Numbered from the stretch's first letter, positions 12,895 to 24,209 are shown. The stretch is DNA of 64,000 bases from Manis javanica (GCF_040802235.1 NC_133156.1:27671343-27735342); one strand, 5' to 3'. Made by a program: numbers and translations. Notes: generated from the sequence alone by a model not told the origin.

Positions 12895-13115
12895 GGTAAA
12901 AGCCATTGTTATCTTTGAAGAACTCCCACTTACTGGGCTTTTACTATGGGTCAGACACTGATTTGCTCAACTTCCCTAACAAGACTATCACTATCTTCAT
13001 TTTGTGGGAAATTGGGGCCCAGAGAAATTTATGTTAATTTGCTCTACATCCCACTGCTAATGGTGGCAGAACTGGGATTGGAACTTTTGACTCTACTTGG
13101 CAACGCTGCTCCCTG
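12895..13115 (-). mobile_element. MIR SINE
   Basis: Reverse MIR: 'cttttactatgggtcagaca', 'gaaattggggcccagagaaa', 'gcagaactgggattggaact'. Confidence 0.85.
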
Positions 13116-14689
13116 CCACCACTAGTGCAGAAATGGGCCACAGTGCAGCCCCTGCCTCCACAGCACAGAGCCTAGAGGAGATGAGACGCATCTTTAAGGA
13201 ACCAGAAGTCAAGGGCAGGTGTGTAAGGGTACCCGAAAGGGCGCCGGATAACAGGCCGTGCACATGTAAAACAGGGAGCTGGTGAGGCCAGCTCTGCAGA
13301 CTCAGAAATGACTACATGGAGGAGGTAGCACTGGCAGGGAGGACCTGTGGGGGGTGGGTGAGGGCAAGTGACTGAGGTGCAGCATCCTCGCTATGAGCAA
13401 AGATGTAGAGGCAGCAAGAGACGGAGCACACACAGGGAGGGAAAAGAGACAGATTCTGCTTGATGGTTGAGGGGGAATGACAGATGGGGGCACTGGGGTG
13501 ACATAGCGGGCCACATCCACACCTTGCCTTCAAATAAATAACTGCTCATTTGCAATGCACATTTTAGAATTAGATCGATCTAGTATGTATCAACAGGTAA
13601 GAATCAAAAGGCCCGGAGGCATCTTACCAAACTCTTGGTTCTAGCTCTGAGGCCACACGGTCCAAGCCATCCACGTCCACCTCTTCCACCAAGCTCTAAA
13701 CCTCCAAGCTCATACTGAAGGGCAGATATAACAGCCCCACAGGCAAGAGAGAGCCCCCCCACCCGAGACCATGAGATGCTGCTGTAACTTCTCCTGTGGG
13801 GAGGGAGAGGGACAGCCCTGCCCCCCCGCTCCCCCCTCCCCGCTCCTCACTTCGGTGCTCTGCAGCCCTTTCCCTAGCCCCTACGGATTCCCTCTGACCC
13901 ATGGTTCCGCCATATCTCCTCATTTCTGAGGCAAGAGAACCGGAACCCATTTCACAGACTAGAAGTGGAAGCAGAAGGTTCTAGGCTCTGGAACCACAAC
14001 AGCAGCTCAGGCTCTGGCTCCTGATCCAGACATCCCCACGGGTCCCTGAAGGTCAGCCGGGCTGAGTGTCTTCCACAGGGTAAGGATTCTCCCGGGTGGT
14101 ACACCACAGGCAGGGCACACAGGGGGAACTTCCCAAGGAGCACAGGAAGGGGCAGCTGTGAAAAGCTATGAGAAAAACAGCAGATGGCAATGGACCAGAC
14201 ACCACCCTAAATGCTCAGATTCTAGGGTGAAAGGGGACTGAAAGAGGTCACCCAGGCCTGACCCTCCTGGTATATGCCTCTGCACCCTCTCCAACACTCC
14301 AACCTCTTTGCATATCTTTAGTGATGGGGACCTCACCTCCTCTACAGGTAGCTTGTTCCCGTTAGCTCTCCTGTCACCCACAGTACTGGCTCTGCCCTTG
14401 GGAGCCAGAGTACAAGACTATGCCCTGTACCCACAGAGTCCTGCAGGGACTTGAACACCATGACACTGCCACTTCCCCAAACCTCAGACCAACTGTGATG
14501 ATCCCCAGCCCCAACGCGACTACAAAGTCCTGCAGCCTCCCATCCTCCCCTCTTAGTCCCAGGCCTCAATCAGACTTTGGTCAGCTACCAGCTGGACTAT
14601 GATTAGCATGTCTCTGAGCTGGTAACCCTGCCAGTCTTTCACCATCTTTGACCCCTGAGACGGCAGCACAACAGGGCAGAAACCATTTG
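13116..14689. other. No gene seen
   Basis: Unique-looking DNA. A 12-base perfect palindrome lies at 13571-13582. C-rich tracts near 13750-13850 inflate open frames. No repeats were identified with confidence. Confidence 0.5.
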
Positions 14690-14845
14690 GCCTGCATTCA
14701 AATATAGCTAAGTGCCTTAATCCCTCGAGCCTCCACTTCCCCATCTGAAAATGGGCTGGAGTGGGGGTTAGCAACAGCCACTTCACAGGGGTATATGAAA
14801 TTTCAAGAGGATGCATGTAAGGAGCCTGGCACAACACACAACAGG
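14690..14845 (+). mobile_element. MIR SINE fragment
   Basis: Second half of MIR: 'cacttccccatctgaaaatg', then 'gtatatgaaatttcaagagg', then 'gagcctggcacaacacacaa'. Confidence 0.65.
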
Positions 14846-14849
14846 TATC

Positions 14850-15240
14850 AACTCAACGAGCTGCTTACAACTCTGTCCTCTCCACTACAGCACGAATCCA
14901 AGCTCCTGAGCAGGATCCTGCAATCTTCCCTGTGGTCCGATCTTGTCTCCCACTGCCCCCCTTCCCAGAGCCTGCATCCTCACAAACACTTCCTCCTCCA
15001 GGAAGCCCTGACGACACTGACAACCAGAACAGCTTTTCCCCTCCACTGACTTTCCAAAGCCCATCTATCACTGATCACACCCTGCCTCTTCGCTACCACT
15101 CAATCCTCATCTTCCCTCTCCCAACAGATTGGCAGCCTCTCAGTCAGAAACCAGCAGCACCTCACCTCATCCCCACCACCTCATCCACAGACAGTTTCCA
15201 TACATGTTTAATAAATTACCCTAACATTCCATTTTAAGTA
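14850..15240 (+). mobile_element. L2 LINE fragment
   Basis: L2-like 'acttcctcctccaggaagcc' and an overall pyrimidine-rich body with 'ctgatcacaccctgcctctt'. Ends are not sharp. Confidence 0.6.
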
Positions 15241-16844
15241 AAGAATGTCCCAAGCCCTCCAAACAGTCCAGATTTCAAGCCATACCCAAAACCAAATTCC
15301 AAGGCAACAGAAGTCTCTAGGGACTTGTAGGCCTGGCTTTGGTCCCAAAGTAGGGAAGATGGATCAAGCACGTCCCAAGCCCAGGGCAGAGACAACTCTG
15401 GGCTGCGGAGGCCAAAGCCCTAAGTTTCTCAGATACAGAGTTTCTCAGTTGGCCCCCAGACCAACCCCCAGCCTGATACCATATTTCTGACCACATTCTC
15501 AACTTGTAATTATAAAACTGTTCCTTGTATACCCTTTGTGACAGGAGGATCACTATCCATCTTTTTTGCTTCTTGGCTTCCTCCCTTCACCTGTTGATTC
15601 TCCCAGAGTCCTCTCCTCCTGCTCTGACAGGTATGGCAAGGAGAATCCAACCATATGCCAAGCGTCATCCCCAACCCTCAGTACTCTTTTCAGCCTCCCA
15701 GCCCTCCACTCATTCCCCTGCATGTCTGAGACCCCTCAAAGTCCAGCTAATAGTGGAATTTCCATTCTTGTTCCTACAAGCTGACAGTGAACTGTCAGCC
15801 CAGAAGGGTACCCTATCCCCAGCAAAAGCCTACAGGCCCTGCAAATCCCAGATTCAGTGCTGGAACAGCCATTAGAGCACTTAGAACAGTGACACACAAA
15901 CTTTCATGTCCCCAAAATTTATTTCATTACCTACTCCTACTCCATTGTTTAAAAATGTCATTTATTAACTACCAATTGGTTTCCATTTTTAAGCAGATTC
16001 CTCAAGGCGCCCAATCAGAGCCTGATCAGCAGTCATGAGATGGCACCCACACCAAAAGATGGGCCAGCACACTAAAGCCAATGGAAGTCTGGGCCACCCC
16101 ACACATTCACTCATGTGGTATTTATGAGGGTTTATGGTGTGCTCTAGGCTCAGAAACATACAAATGCACATACAAATGCATTTTCAATTAAGATTTTGCA
16201 ATGCTGACGGCTCAAAGTCCACCCCCACTCCCCCATTACTATCCTCAAAGACTTGAGGCTGGGGGACCTAGAGCAGCCCATCAGTTTAGCAATGAGGACC
16301 CTGGCAGGAGGATCACTATCCATCCTTTTTGCTTGCTGGCTTCTTCCAGCCGGACACCTGGGATATAAATCCTGCGGCCTTATGTCTCTCATGGCCCCAG
16401 GGGCTCCCATTCTTGGCCCTACGTCGGCACCCTGCTGATCTGAAAGTGACCTGGTCTGAATAGAGATGAAAGGCTCTGCCGTCCCCTGGGTGCTGGGGAG
16501 GGGCCTGTTGACAAAGCCACCAGCTGTCCCCAGTAGGAGCCAGGGAGACGGGCTCCTCCCTGCACCACCCGCAGTGGGAGAACGTTCCTGCCACAGACCC
16601 AGCCAGCAACAGAACTTTAACCATCATGGAGCTCCAAGCTCAGGCTCCAATGGACTTTCCCTCTGCTCCAGCTGCCCACAGTACAAGAGCTCAGCCTGCA
16701 CCAGTACCAGGCAGAACAAGCATCACTCGGGGGTAAGGGTAATGGGGAGAGGGGGCAGGTGTCCTCATAACTGCAACTGAAAATGACACCAAGAACTCAG
16801 TCACAACAGGACTTCTTAGAGCCCTGTAGCTGAGACTAAGGCAG
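15241..16844. other. No gene seen; holds a dispersed 43-base duplication
   Basis: Unique-looking stretch. Two copies of a 43-base segment occur at 15542-15584 and 16305-16347 with 4 mismatches. No exon or RNA gene was recognised. Confidence 0.5.
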
Positions 16845-17035
16845 GAGGGGAGTCAAATCCAAGCTCCACCTACTTCCCACCTGTCTGATTTTTAACATTC
16901 CGTGCCTCAGTTTCCCCCTCAGTAAAATGTGGTTAACAATAACCTGAGAGAATTACATGAAATAATGTATGTAAAGCAATTAGCCCAATGCCTAGCACAC
17001 ATAGTAAACATGCATTAAATACTTGTTGAATGTAA
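16845..17035 (+). mobile_element. MIR SINE
   Basis: 'gtgcctcagtttccccctca', 'taaagcaattagcccaatgc' and the 'acttgttgaatg' end are in order. Confidence 0.85.
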
Positions 17036-17039
17036 ACAT

Positions 17040-17220
17040 GCCATCATTTACTGAGGCACCACAAGTTCTCATTTCATCCTTGAGCCGGAAGATACTGTAT
17101 TTTTCCCATTTTACAGGTGAGAAAACAGACTAGAAGGTAAGGATCTGGCCCACGGTTACAGAGCTGATAAGCGGCAGACACCCAGGTCAGTGTGAACCTC
17201 AGACCAAGAGGCAATGCTGC
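17040..17220 (-). mobile_element. MIR SINE, tail-to-tail with the previous copy
   Basis: 'cattttacaggtgagaaaac' and 'acagagctgataagcggcag' read as a reverse MIR. It faces the + copy ending at 17035 with almost no gap. Confidence 0.8.
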
Positions 17221-17479
17221 CCTGGGCCGTTCTGAATGCTTGGGGTGGGGGCCGGGAGCGGGGCCAGTTCTGTTATCCCCTGGGCCTGGCACAGCTCCTG
17301 GCTGGGCCGGTGCTCAATCTTGGGAAGGGGCTAGGAGGCCGGTGCCCCAGATTCCCAGCCTGTCCCATAGCCCATGCGTCCCCGAGCTCCCCTTCTTCCT
17401 CGTCCCAGAGTGTTAAAGAGGGGCGTTCAAAGCAGGGGCTTGAGGCTCCCAGAAACCTGAGGGAGGAAGGGGGTTGAGA

Positions 17480-18830
17480 CCAGGCCGCTCACAGCACGGC
17501 GAAAACCGGTCCGGCCGCCTTACGCTTCCCGAAGCGGGGGCCCAGACTCTAACCCCCTCCTTCGCTAGACAAAAGTTTCCCCTGTTCGGGAGCAGGGGGG
17601 GAGGGGGCATTCCTCGTGAGTGACATTATCCGTGACCTAGAGCTGCCGCTCTGCCCTCGCCGCACCCTGGCCTGCCCCCGGCCCCGGTGCGGTCCCGCAC
17701 CCCTTTGTCTTCCCATCCCTCGCGCGGGGCCCGGCAGGCTCTACTCGCCCGCCCGGCGCCCGCCCGCACTAAACTTGCGCGAGCGGCCTTTTGGGCCCCG
17801 CGCGGCCTGCACGCCGAGCTCGGGCCCCGCCGGCTCGGTGACAGAGGACTGACCGGTCGGCCCTCCCGGCCTCTTAGCTAACACGGCTGGAGTGCTACCG
17901 AGGAATGGGGCGCTCCCGGGGAGCCGCCGGACGCCTGGGCCCCCGGCGGGGTGTGCGCCTCCGGGCGCCGGCTCCGGCCAGGGCTAACCCCTTCCCGGCC
18001 GCCTCCCGCCGCTCCCACACCTCCGCTCCACGCCGCAGCCACCGCCGCCCCTCTCGCCGCCTCCCGCTCGCTCTCGTCCCCCATCCCCCTCGCTCCCCGC
18101 GCCCAGCCCCCAGTCCCGGCCTGGGCACTGCGCTGGGGCAGCTCGAAGCCTGTCCCCTCATCCTGCGGCGGGGACGTAAGCAGACTCTCCCAGAAACTGG
18201 AAGTTGGGGCGCAATACCTCGGGCCCCGCGAGGCGGCGGAGCGCAGAGGAGCGACCCCGCGCGCTGAGGGCCCCCTCCCGTCTCCCCTAAGACCCTCCGG
18301 CCCCTGCGCCTACCTCCCCGAGTCGCGGCCGTGGGAGCGGGGTTCGATCCTGTGATGGGGCGTGGGTGCCGACCGGAGATCGGCTCCCGGGGCCCGTGCA
18401 GCCGGCCAGCGTGCGGCGAGCGCCCCGGGGCGGAGGCCGGGGCGGGCCCAGGCGCTGCTATCGGGGCTGGATTTCTCGGCTTCCACCCGGATTCTCCCTC
18501 GGCTCTCCCGGCCGATTCGGTGCTGCTCGGCGACCACGTGACGCGGATTGCCTTTGACCCCTGTCTCCACGCGGGTAGGGGGCGGGGGCCGGGGGGTGGG
18601 CGCTGTCAGACGCAGGACCCACGAGGGCCCGGGGAGGCTGCCGGGCGTCCCAGAGGCGGTGACCGCGGGGAAACAAAGCCCGGGGGAAGCCAACAAGTTA
18701 TTCGGGGTCAATGAGGGAACAGCGCTGGGGGTAGGAGAGGCTGCAGAGAAAACGAGGAGACAAAGACCCGCGCCCTCCGCGCCTCCAGGGGCCCTGGGCG
18801 GCCCGAGGGGCCCTGCCGGCTCCGCCGCCG
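17480..18830 (-). promoter_or_regulatory. CpG island, probable NDST1 promoter (leftward)
   Basis: A 1.3-kb block of very high GC and CpG, rich in GGGCGG/CCGCCC-type words, with no repeats inside. An E-box CACGTG lies at 18535-18540 (context ACCACGTGAC). RPS14 and NDST1 are divergent neighbours in human and mouse, so a CpG island about 23 kb upstream of RPS14 is most simply an NDST1 first-exon promoter on the minus strand. That assignment rests on synteny, not on a recognised exon, and NDST1 is known to use more than one first exon. Confidence 0.6.
18314..18545 (-). other. Candidate non-coding first exon (minus strand)
   Basis: The best minus-strand donor in the CpG island is CGGGGAG|GTAGGC, with the exon's last base at 18314. 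Upstream sequence back to the E-box near 18540 has the character of a 5' UTR and no convincing coding start. It would be an NDST1 leader exon if the synteny reading is right. The transcript start is unknown, and the exon is predicted from one splice-site match. Confidence 0.25.
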
Positions 18831-19149
18831 CTGGGTTTATGACCACCCAACAGGGCCTCTTCCGTAGGCTCCCCAACAACCAGGTCTCTAGTGGAGTGAC
18901 CCCCTCCTAAGCAGGCATTCCTGTCCCCCACTCCCCACCAGTTCCTTTGCCCTAACTCTCCAAAACCCCATTATTTCCTTTTTGTAATTATCTGGTTCAT
19001 TTACTGGCTTCATTGTTTCCTAGAATGTCATCTCCCCCAAGTTGTTCCCAGCTGAATCCCCAGGGCCTGAACACAAAACAGGAAGATGAAGAGGTGGATG
19101 ACCTTGTGCAAATCTCTTCTCCCGCTGAGCCGCAGTTGACCAACCCCAG
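18831..19149. other. No gene seen
   Basis: Transition out of the CpG island into ordinary intergenic DNA. About 18970-19080 has L2-like wording ('catctcccccaagttgttcc') but no clear ends. Confidence 0.4.
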
Positions 19150-19330
19150 TGTTAGTTATTTCAACCATCTCAACAACCTTGCAAGTTAGGCAAGATTATA
19201 GTAGTCACCCTCATTAAACAGATGGGGACAACCAGGCCCAGACAGATGAGCTGATTTCTGTGAGTCTAATAGGTAGCTGAGGGCCAGAACCTACACTCAG
19301 GTCTGACTGCTCCATGTGGGAGCGTATTGC
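19150..19330 (-). mobile_element. MIR SINE
   Basis: 'ccctcattaaacagatgggg' followed by 'taggtagctgagggccagaa' and 'actcaggtctgactgctcc'. Confidence 0.75.
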
Positions 19331-20054
19331 CATCCATGAGCCATCCTGTAAAATGAGGGATGGAGGTGAGGTGTGATAGTGAGCCTTAAGGAGCTTGCCA
19401 GATTGCAGGGCCCCTCCCCTGAATTCAGCTCTGTGGGCCCTGGGAGAGGCTGGGCAAATTTGGAAAGCAGTAGGTTGGTGATTTCCTAAGTATCTTCAGA
19501 AGTTCAAGGTTATCTACTTACTGTAGAAACAAAGCTCAAAAAAAGTGGGCAATCAGAGCAGAACCAAGGGAGGTAGAGAAGCCAAGTTTGACGTATAAGA
19601 ATAGGATAAATTCATTAAGATTCCCCTAAAGGGTAACCTCTCACTGGGCGGAAAGAGGTTTCAACCAGCCTGCTCATGGCTCAGAGGGAGAAAGATGCTG
19701 AGGCCTGCACAAGGAGAAATGCTGGGAGATGGGACAAGGCTCCTAACTCCCAGATATGCCCAGGTGACAACTTTGGATGGTGTGTAGTCAGACAGAACTG
19801 AGCCTAATGGTGTTAGCCATCGGCCCAAACTGCAGACCATGTTCAAAGATAGGCTTGTGACTTCCTAGTGCATACTCCAGCCATGCCACTAGTTTGCATC
19901 CACCAGAAAATTCCTCTTTATAATATATGTTCCTGTGGTCAATGATCTGAAGTCCTTGAACATCGTCTGGGTCTTGGGCAGGCAAAATAAACCCCTAGAA
20001 TCTTACTCAAGTTAATCTCTGCTTTAGAAGACCATTTCCAACCACATGAGGTCC
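19331..20054. other. No gene seen
   Basis: A/G-rich unique-looking DNA with no recognisable repeat or exon. Confidence 0.45.
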
Positions 20055-20640
20055 TGTGAACATCTCTGTGCCAGGTGTTGTGCTCCTGTTACAGACAATG
20101 CAGGGTTGGAAGAGACATGGGTCTATACTCTCAAGAAGTGTCCACGCATGCTTAGAGATGATCTACATGTCGCTCCCTATGTCCAGAGGCTGGCTGAGCT
20201 GAGGGCCTGCTGGGGAGGCCCAAGGCATGCACTATGGCTCACAGTGAGAGGGGAGATGAATAAGAGAGCCTTTGAGAGAGGCAGCCTCTGAGCAGGATCT
20301 GGAGGAATGGGTGAGATTGGGAGAGGAGAGGGACATTCTCAGCACAAAGAACACCCAGCACAAAGACCACATGGAAAGCACTCAGGAAAAGCCGAGGGTT
20401 GCATGGCTGGGAGACAGGGGCCAGAGGGCAAACGGTGGAGGAAGCAGGAAGAAAAGAACAAGCAAGAAAACTGGAGAGGTGGGTCAGGAGCAGCTTATGG
20501 ATGACCTTGCATAAGGGCTCCATGGATTGGACATTATTCTGAGGGCCTGGTGGAATGAGAAGGCTGTAAGCAAGTGAAGGAGGTGATAAGGGCTCTGCTG
20601 TGGGAGGGGCAAAGGAAGGGAGGTCAGTCAGGCCATGCAA
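20055..20640 (+). repeat. Old interspersed repeat, family not named
   Basis: Opens 'ctgtgccaggtgttgtgctc' and continues through 'gatgaataagagagcctttg', 'ctgagcaggatctggaggaa' and 'cagcacaaagaacacccagc'. The same kind of text occurs near 22.2 and 45.0 kb. It is a recurrent mammalian repeat type; I cannot assign the family without a library search. Confidence 0.5.
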
Positions 20641-20959
20641 CCGTCTTACTGCCCAAGCTGAGTGAGAGCTAGCATCTCACCACCAATGGAGCAGCAGATT
20701 CAAAGCATTTTGGGGGGCAACTGTGAGCTGTGCTCCTGATCACTGATAGCTTTTCCTACTCATTTCAAGTCTTCAGAGTTGCTATTCACCAAACTAGGCC
20801 CAAAGCTTCCCAGCTCACTGTCACTCAGAAAGCTTGTAAGGACGCAAGGCCCAGACCCACCACCCCAGGAACTGACCTCCATGGGTCTAGGTGACACTGT
20901 GCACTTTCATTTCTAATTACACCCAGGGAGGTTCTGAGGAAGACGATGCCCTGCACCTC

Positions 20960-22060
20960 CATCTCCACAGGACCCACCCACATCTCCAGGGGGTTGGGGA
21001 CCTTCTCTGTGCTGACAACTCCTCCTGCTGTGATCCCCTTCTCAGCCCTGTGTGGCCTTACCACTGCCCACTCAATGGGTCCTTTGGCTGAACCAAGGTC
21101 ACCTTTATCTACCTCCACAAGTCAAAGCCTAAACTCATTATCTTCCATCCAAGCCCACTGCTCTCCCTCCTCCTAGTGCCCAGTTCACATATCCAGTTCA
21201 GAAATCTGACAGCAGCCCCTTGTCCCCACATCCCATCCACAAGGCAGTCCCATTGGTTCTGCCTCCATTTTTCCCTCTAACCCAGCACCATTTCTTCTTC
21301 TTTATCACTGCTACCCTAGTCCAAGCCACTGTCTTGTCTCTGCAATGGCCCTTGCTTACAGCCTGTTAATTGCTCTCCCTCCCTCCCACTTTGCCCCATC
21401 TAATGCAACCTCCTTGTGCCCATTTCTGACTTAAAACCACCAATGGCTTCCCATTGCTCTCAGGATGAAGACCCTGCCTTGTCCAGCCCCATCTCTTGTC
21501 CTAAATGGCGTGCCCTATCTTCCCCTTTATCTAACAAATTCCTCATTGAGAGTGTGGACTTGAGGCAGACTGCCCAGGTTTGAATGCTGGCTCTACCACT
21601 TACAAGCTGTGTGAACTTAGGTCAGTTTTTCAACTTTTCTGTGCTCAGTTTTCTCATCTCTAAAGTGGGGATAGTAATAGTATGCACTTCACAGGGTTGT
21701 TGTGAGAATTAAGTGAGTTAAATATTTGAAGTCCACGATGCAGTGTCTGTCACATGCTAAGCACTATGTAAGTGCTAGCTAAGTGATTAATTGTGATCCT
21801 TTAGGTCTCAGGGTCAATTTAATTTCCTCCTGGGGCTTCCCTATGCCCCTAATCCAGACCCAGCTTCCTGGTCGACAAGTCACATCCTCATCTTCAACAT
21901 ATAGATTCTGGCCAGCTGCCTGTCTCTCCCTCTGGAGTATAAGCTCTGTGAGGGCATGTCCTCATTCATCTCAGACACTGCTATGCCCCAGTGCCCCACA
22001 CACTGCCAGGCACAGGGTAGGCAACCAGCCCATATTTGCTGACTAAACAGATGAAATGAA
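20960..22060 (+). mobile_element. L2 LINE split by a MIR
   Basis: The L2 body runs 20960-21549 ('gtccaagccactgtcttgtc', 'aaaaccaccaatggcttccc') and resumes at 21791-22060 ('tataagctctgtgagggcat', 'cactgccaggcacagggtag'). The two parts join in the right order across the inserted MIR. Confidence 0.85.
21550..21790 (+). mobile_element. MIR SINE, full length, nested in L2
   Basis: Full set of landmarks: 'gaatgctggctctaccactt', 'ttctcatctctaaagtgggg', 'cacagggttgttgtgagaat', 'taagtgctagct'. It is the best preserved MIR in the window. Confidence 0.93.
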
Positions 22061-22129
22061 AGTCAGCTGATTCATCTCCAAACAGAAAATTTCTCCACTT
22101 ACAAAATGCTCATTAATGGTACTTCATTC

Positions 22130-22340
22130 ACTATTCATTTGACATTATGAGTACCCCTCCCAATAGTCTTCCTCGTACTGCCGGTGGAGGAGGGCAAGTA
22201 AAGGAACATAGAGATGAACAAGACAGATGTGGCCCCTATTCTGGAGGAACGAATAGTCTCCTACAGAGACAGACATGTAAATGCATCAGAAGATACAGGG
22301 TCATGTAACCACGTTGTTGGCCCTGACCTGCAATGCTTTT
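22130..22340 (+). repeat. Old interspersed repeat fragment
   Basis: 'gagatgaacaagacagatgt' and 'ggcccctattctggaggaac' match the recurrent 'aacaaaacagacaaaaatcc ... ctcatggagctt' text of an old mammalian repeat. The family is not named. Confidence 0.45.
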
Positions 22341-22479
22341 GGTCCCAGGATGTCTTTGGAATAATGAAAATGAAAAGGAACAGATACTGTTGCAGACTTC
22401 AGCTGACACCTGCAGGTCCTAGCCCAGGTGTCTTTAGAGCAGAAAAGGTAGGTTCTGTCCCAAGTACATTCAATTCATC

Positions 22480-22640
22480 CCCTCTTTCTCTACCTGGAGA
22501 CTGCCTGTTCAACCTTCAAGGCCCCATGTAAGCAGCACCTCCTCCAGGAAGTCTTCCTGTTTCCACCAGGACTCTGTATATACTCCAGTCATGGCTCTAG
22601 TGATTTTCTGGAACTATAGTGGGACTTCTCAAGGACAACC
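22480..22640 (+). mobile_element. L2 LINE fragment
   Basis: Contains the diagnostic 'gcacctcctccaggaagtct' followed by 'tcctgtttccaccaggactc'. Confidence 0.75.
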
Positions 22641-23039
22641 CAAATTTCATGTCATTAGCTTCTTTAAAAAAATAAAAGGAGATTCAAAAAATGTGTAACT
22701 ACATGTGATTTCATGTTTAGACTTCAGTGGAGGCAGAAAATATCCTCTGTCAGCCCATGTGACCTGATCTGTGGTTTGGAGAACATAGTCATCATAATTA
22801 CAGCACTGACCACATGGTATAACAGTTTCCTCTCCCTTCCTCCTTCTCCCTCTCTCTGTTACACACACACACAGTGAGTTCTTCAAGGACAGGGACTATG
22901 TGCTTCCTGGTAGTCCTTGATATCTGTTAAGCAAATGAAGGAGAAAAATCTGTGAAATGGGAAGGTTATCCATGCTTCAGATGGAAAATGGATATAAAAT
23001 ATTCAGAAAACCAAAGACTCTGTGAGATGGGGGTTAATT
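22641..23039. other. No gene seen
   Basis: A/T-rich DNA with a short (CA)n run at about 22861-22874. TTAATTAA and AATTAATT words lie at 23034-23053, at the junction with the next MIR. Confidence 0.45.
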
Positions 23040-23220
23040 AACGGCAATTAATTACTTACTCTGGTGCATACCACCTGCTTTCCGTTTGTTACTCAGCAAC
23101 CCAGAGATCATGAGGCTCAGATAGGTGAGGCCACTTCCTGAAGGTCACCAGACAGGAGTGGCAAAGGAGTTTCAAATCCAGGCCCACCTAACTAAAAGAC
23201 TGAGTTCTAGTCACTAGTTA
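23040..23220 (-). mobile_element. MIR SINE
   Basis: 'atcatgaggctcagataggt', 'cttcctgaaggtcaccagac' and 'gagtttcaaatccaggccca' read as reverse MIR. Confidence 0.8.
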
Positions 23221-23529
23221 TCCCACCTTCCAGATACCCAGGGGCCAAGAGCACCCCCCAAAACTGTCCAAGACCACCTGGGTTCTCTCTGCCTCTCCCC
23301 TTGCCTCTGGGGGCTCCCTTCCCACCACTCCCTATTGTGTTCCTACTCTGACCCATGCTGCTACTGCTTGAAAAGCACTTGCAGGGGGTTTCCAAAGCAG
23401 TCCCATCTCTGGGGCCAGGTTTCCTATTTCAGAAGAACCTAAGGCCATGCGTCATGCCTTCCCCAGACCACCCCTTACCCCCAGGATCTGCCACTGTGCC
23501 CAAGACTCAACTAGCCTAGGCCCCTTCAT
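23221..23529. other. No gene seen
   Basis: Unique-looking DNA between two reverse MIR copies. Nothing was recognised. Confidence 0.4.
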
Positions 23530-23720
23530 GTGCAGTGTGTTTCCTGTTTTTATAAAGCACTTTCCCATTCTGTAAACCAATTCTCAGGGATCCCACAGCA
23601 GTCCTGAGAGGCAGACACTGTGGAAACTTTTCACCCCCATCATACAGATGAGAATAAGGTTTGGCAAAAAGCTGAGCTGTGTCTAAATCTGATTTCAGAC
23701 CACCTTTCCACAGTCTTCCA
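23530..23720 (-). mobile_element. MIR SINE, diverged
   Basis: 'ataaagcactttcccattct' then 'catacagatgagaataaggt'. It has the order of a reverse MIR, but the tail is poorly preserved. Confidence 0.6.
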
Positions 23721-24191
23721 AGTCCCTGGAGGGTTCAACTTGACCAAGAAAACAGAGAGAAAGGGTGAAAGATATTCAGGATCTTCACACAGAGAAGATA
23801 ACGGCTTCTGAAAACAAATATAAATCAATTAATTTCCCTTTTTACTGTGTTCCTGGTGATGCACCGATTACAATCGAGCAAAAGAAAAACACTTACACGC
23901 AACTGTGGCCTCTAAACGACATTACTGCTATGGGCTCCAAGTGGCCTGGCCCTGGCCCAGCTGAGGCCAGGCAGGCAGAGTGGAAGGCTCAGCTGCAAGC
24001 AGAGCAGCAAGTGCCCTGGACAGTGGTAAGGCTCTTCCTTCCCAAACCCCTCGACTGTGGCCAGGGCTCTGCTCTGGCCTTGCTTGCACCCCCAGGCCAT
24101 TTCACCCACTCCTCCACTATCCCATCTCCTCATTCTTCAGTTTTTTTCAAGTGTTCACCTGGAGCTAAATATTTTTAACATCACTCAAGTC
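23721..24191. other. No gene seen
   Basis: Unique-looking DNA leading up to the target site of the young L1 insertion. No exon or repeat was recognised. Confidence 0.4.
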
Positions 24192-24209
24192 AAAAGATTA
24201 CATTAATCA

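Noticed and set aside
1-17480. Coding exons of NDST1
   Set aside because: No frame resembles the N-deacetylase/sulfotransferase protein. The stretch is read as 5' intron only.
18310-18879. 189-codon minus-strand frame in the left CpG island
   Set aside because: A GC-rich shadow frame. It does not match the NDST1 N-terminus, which starts in a later exon.
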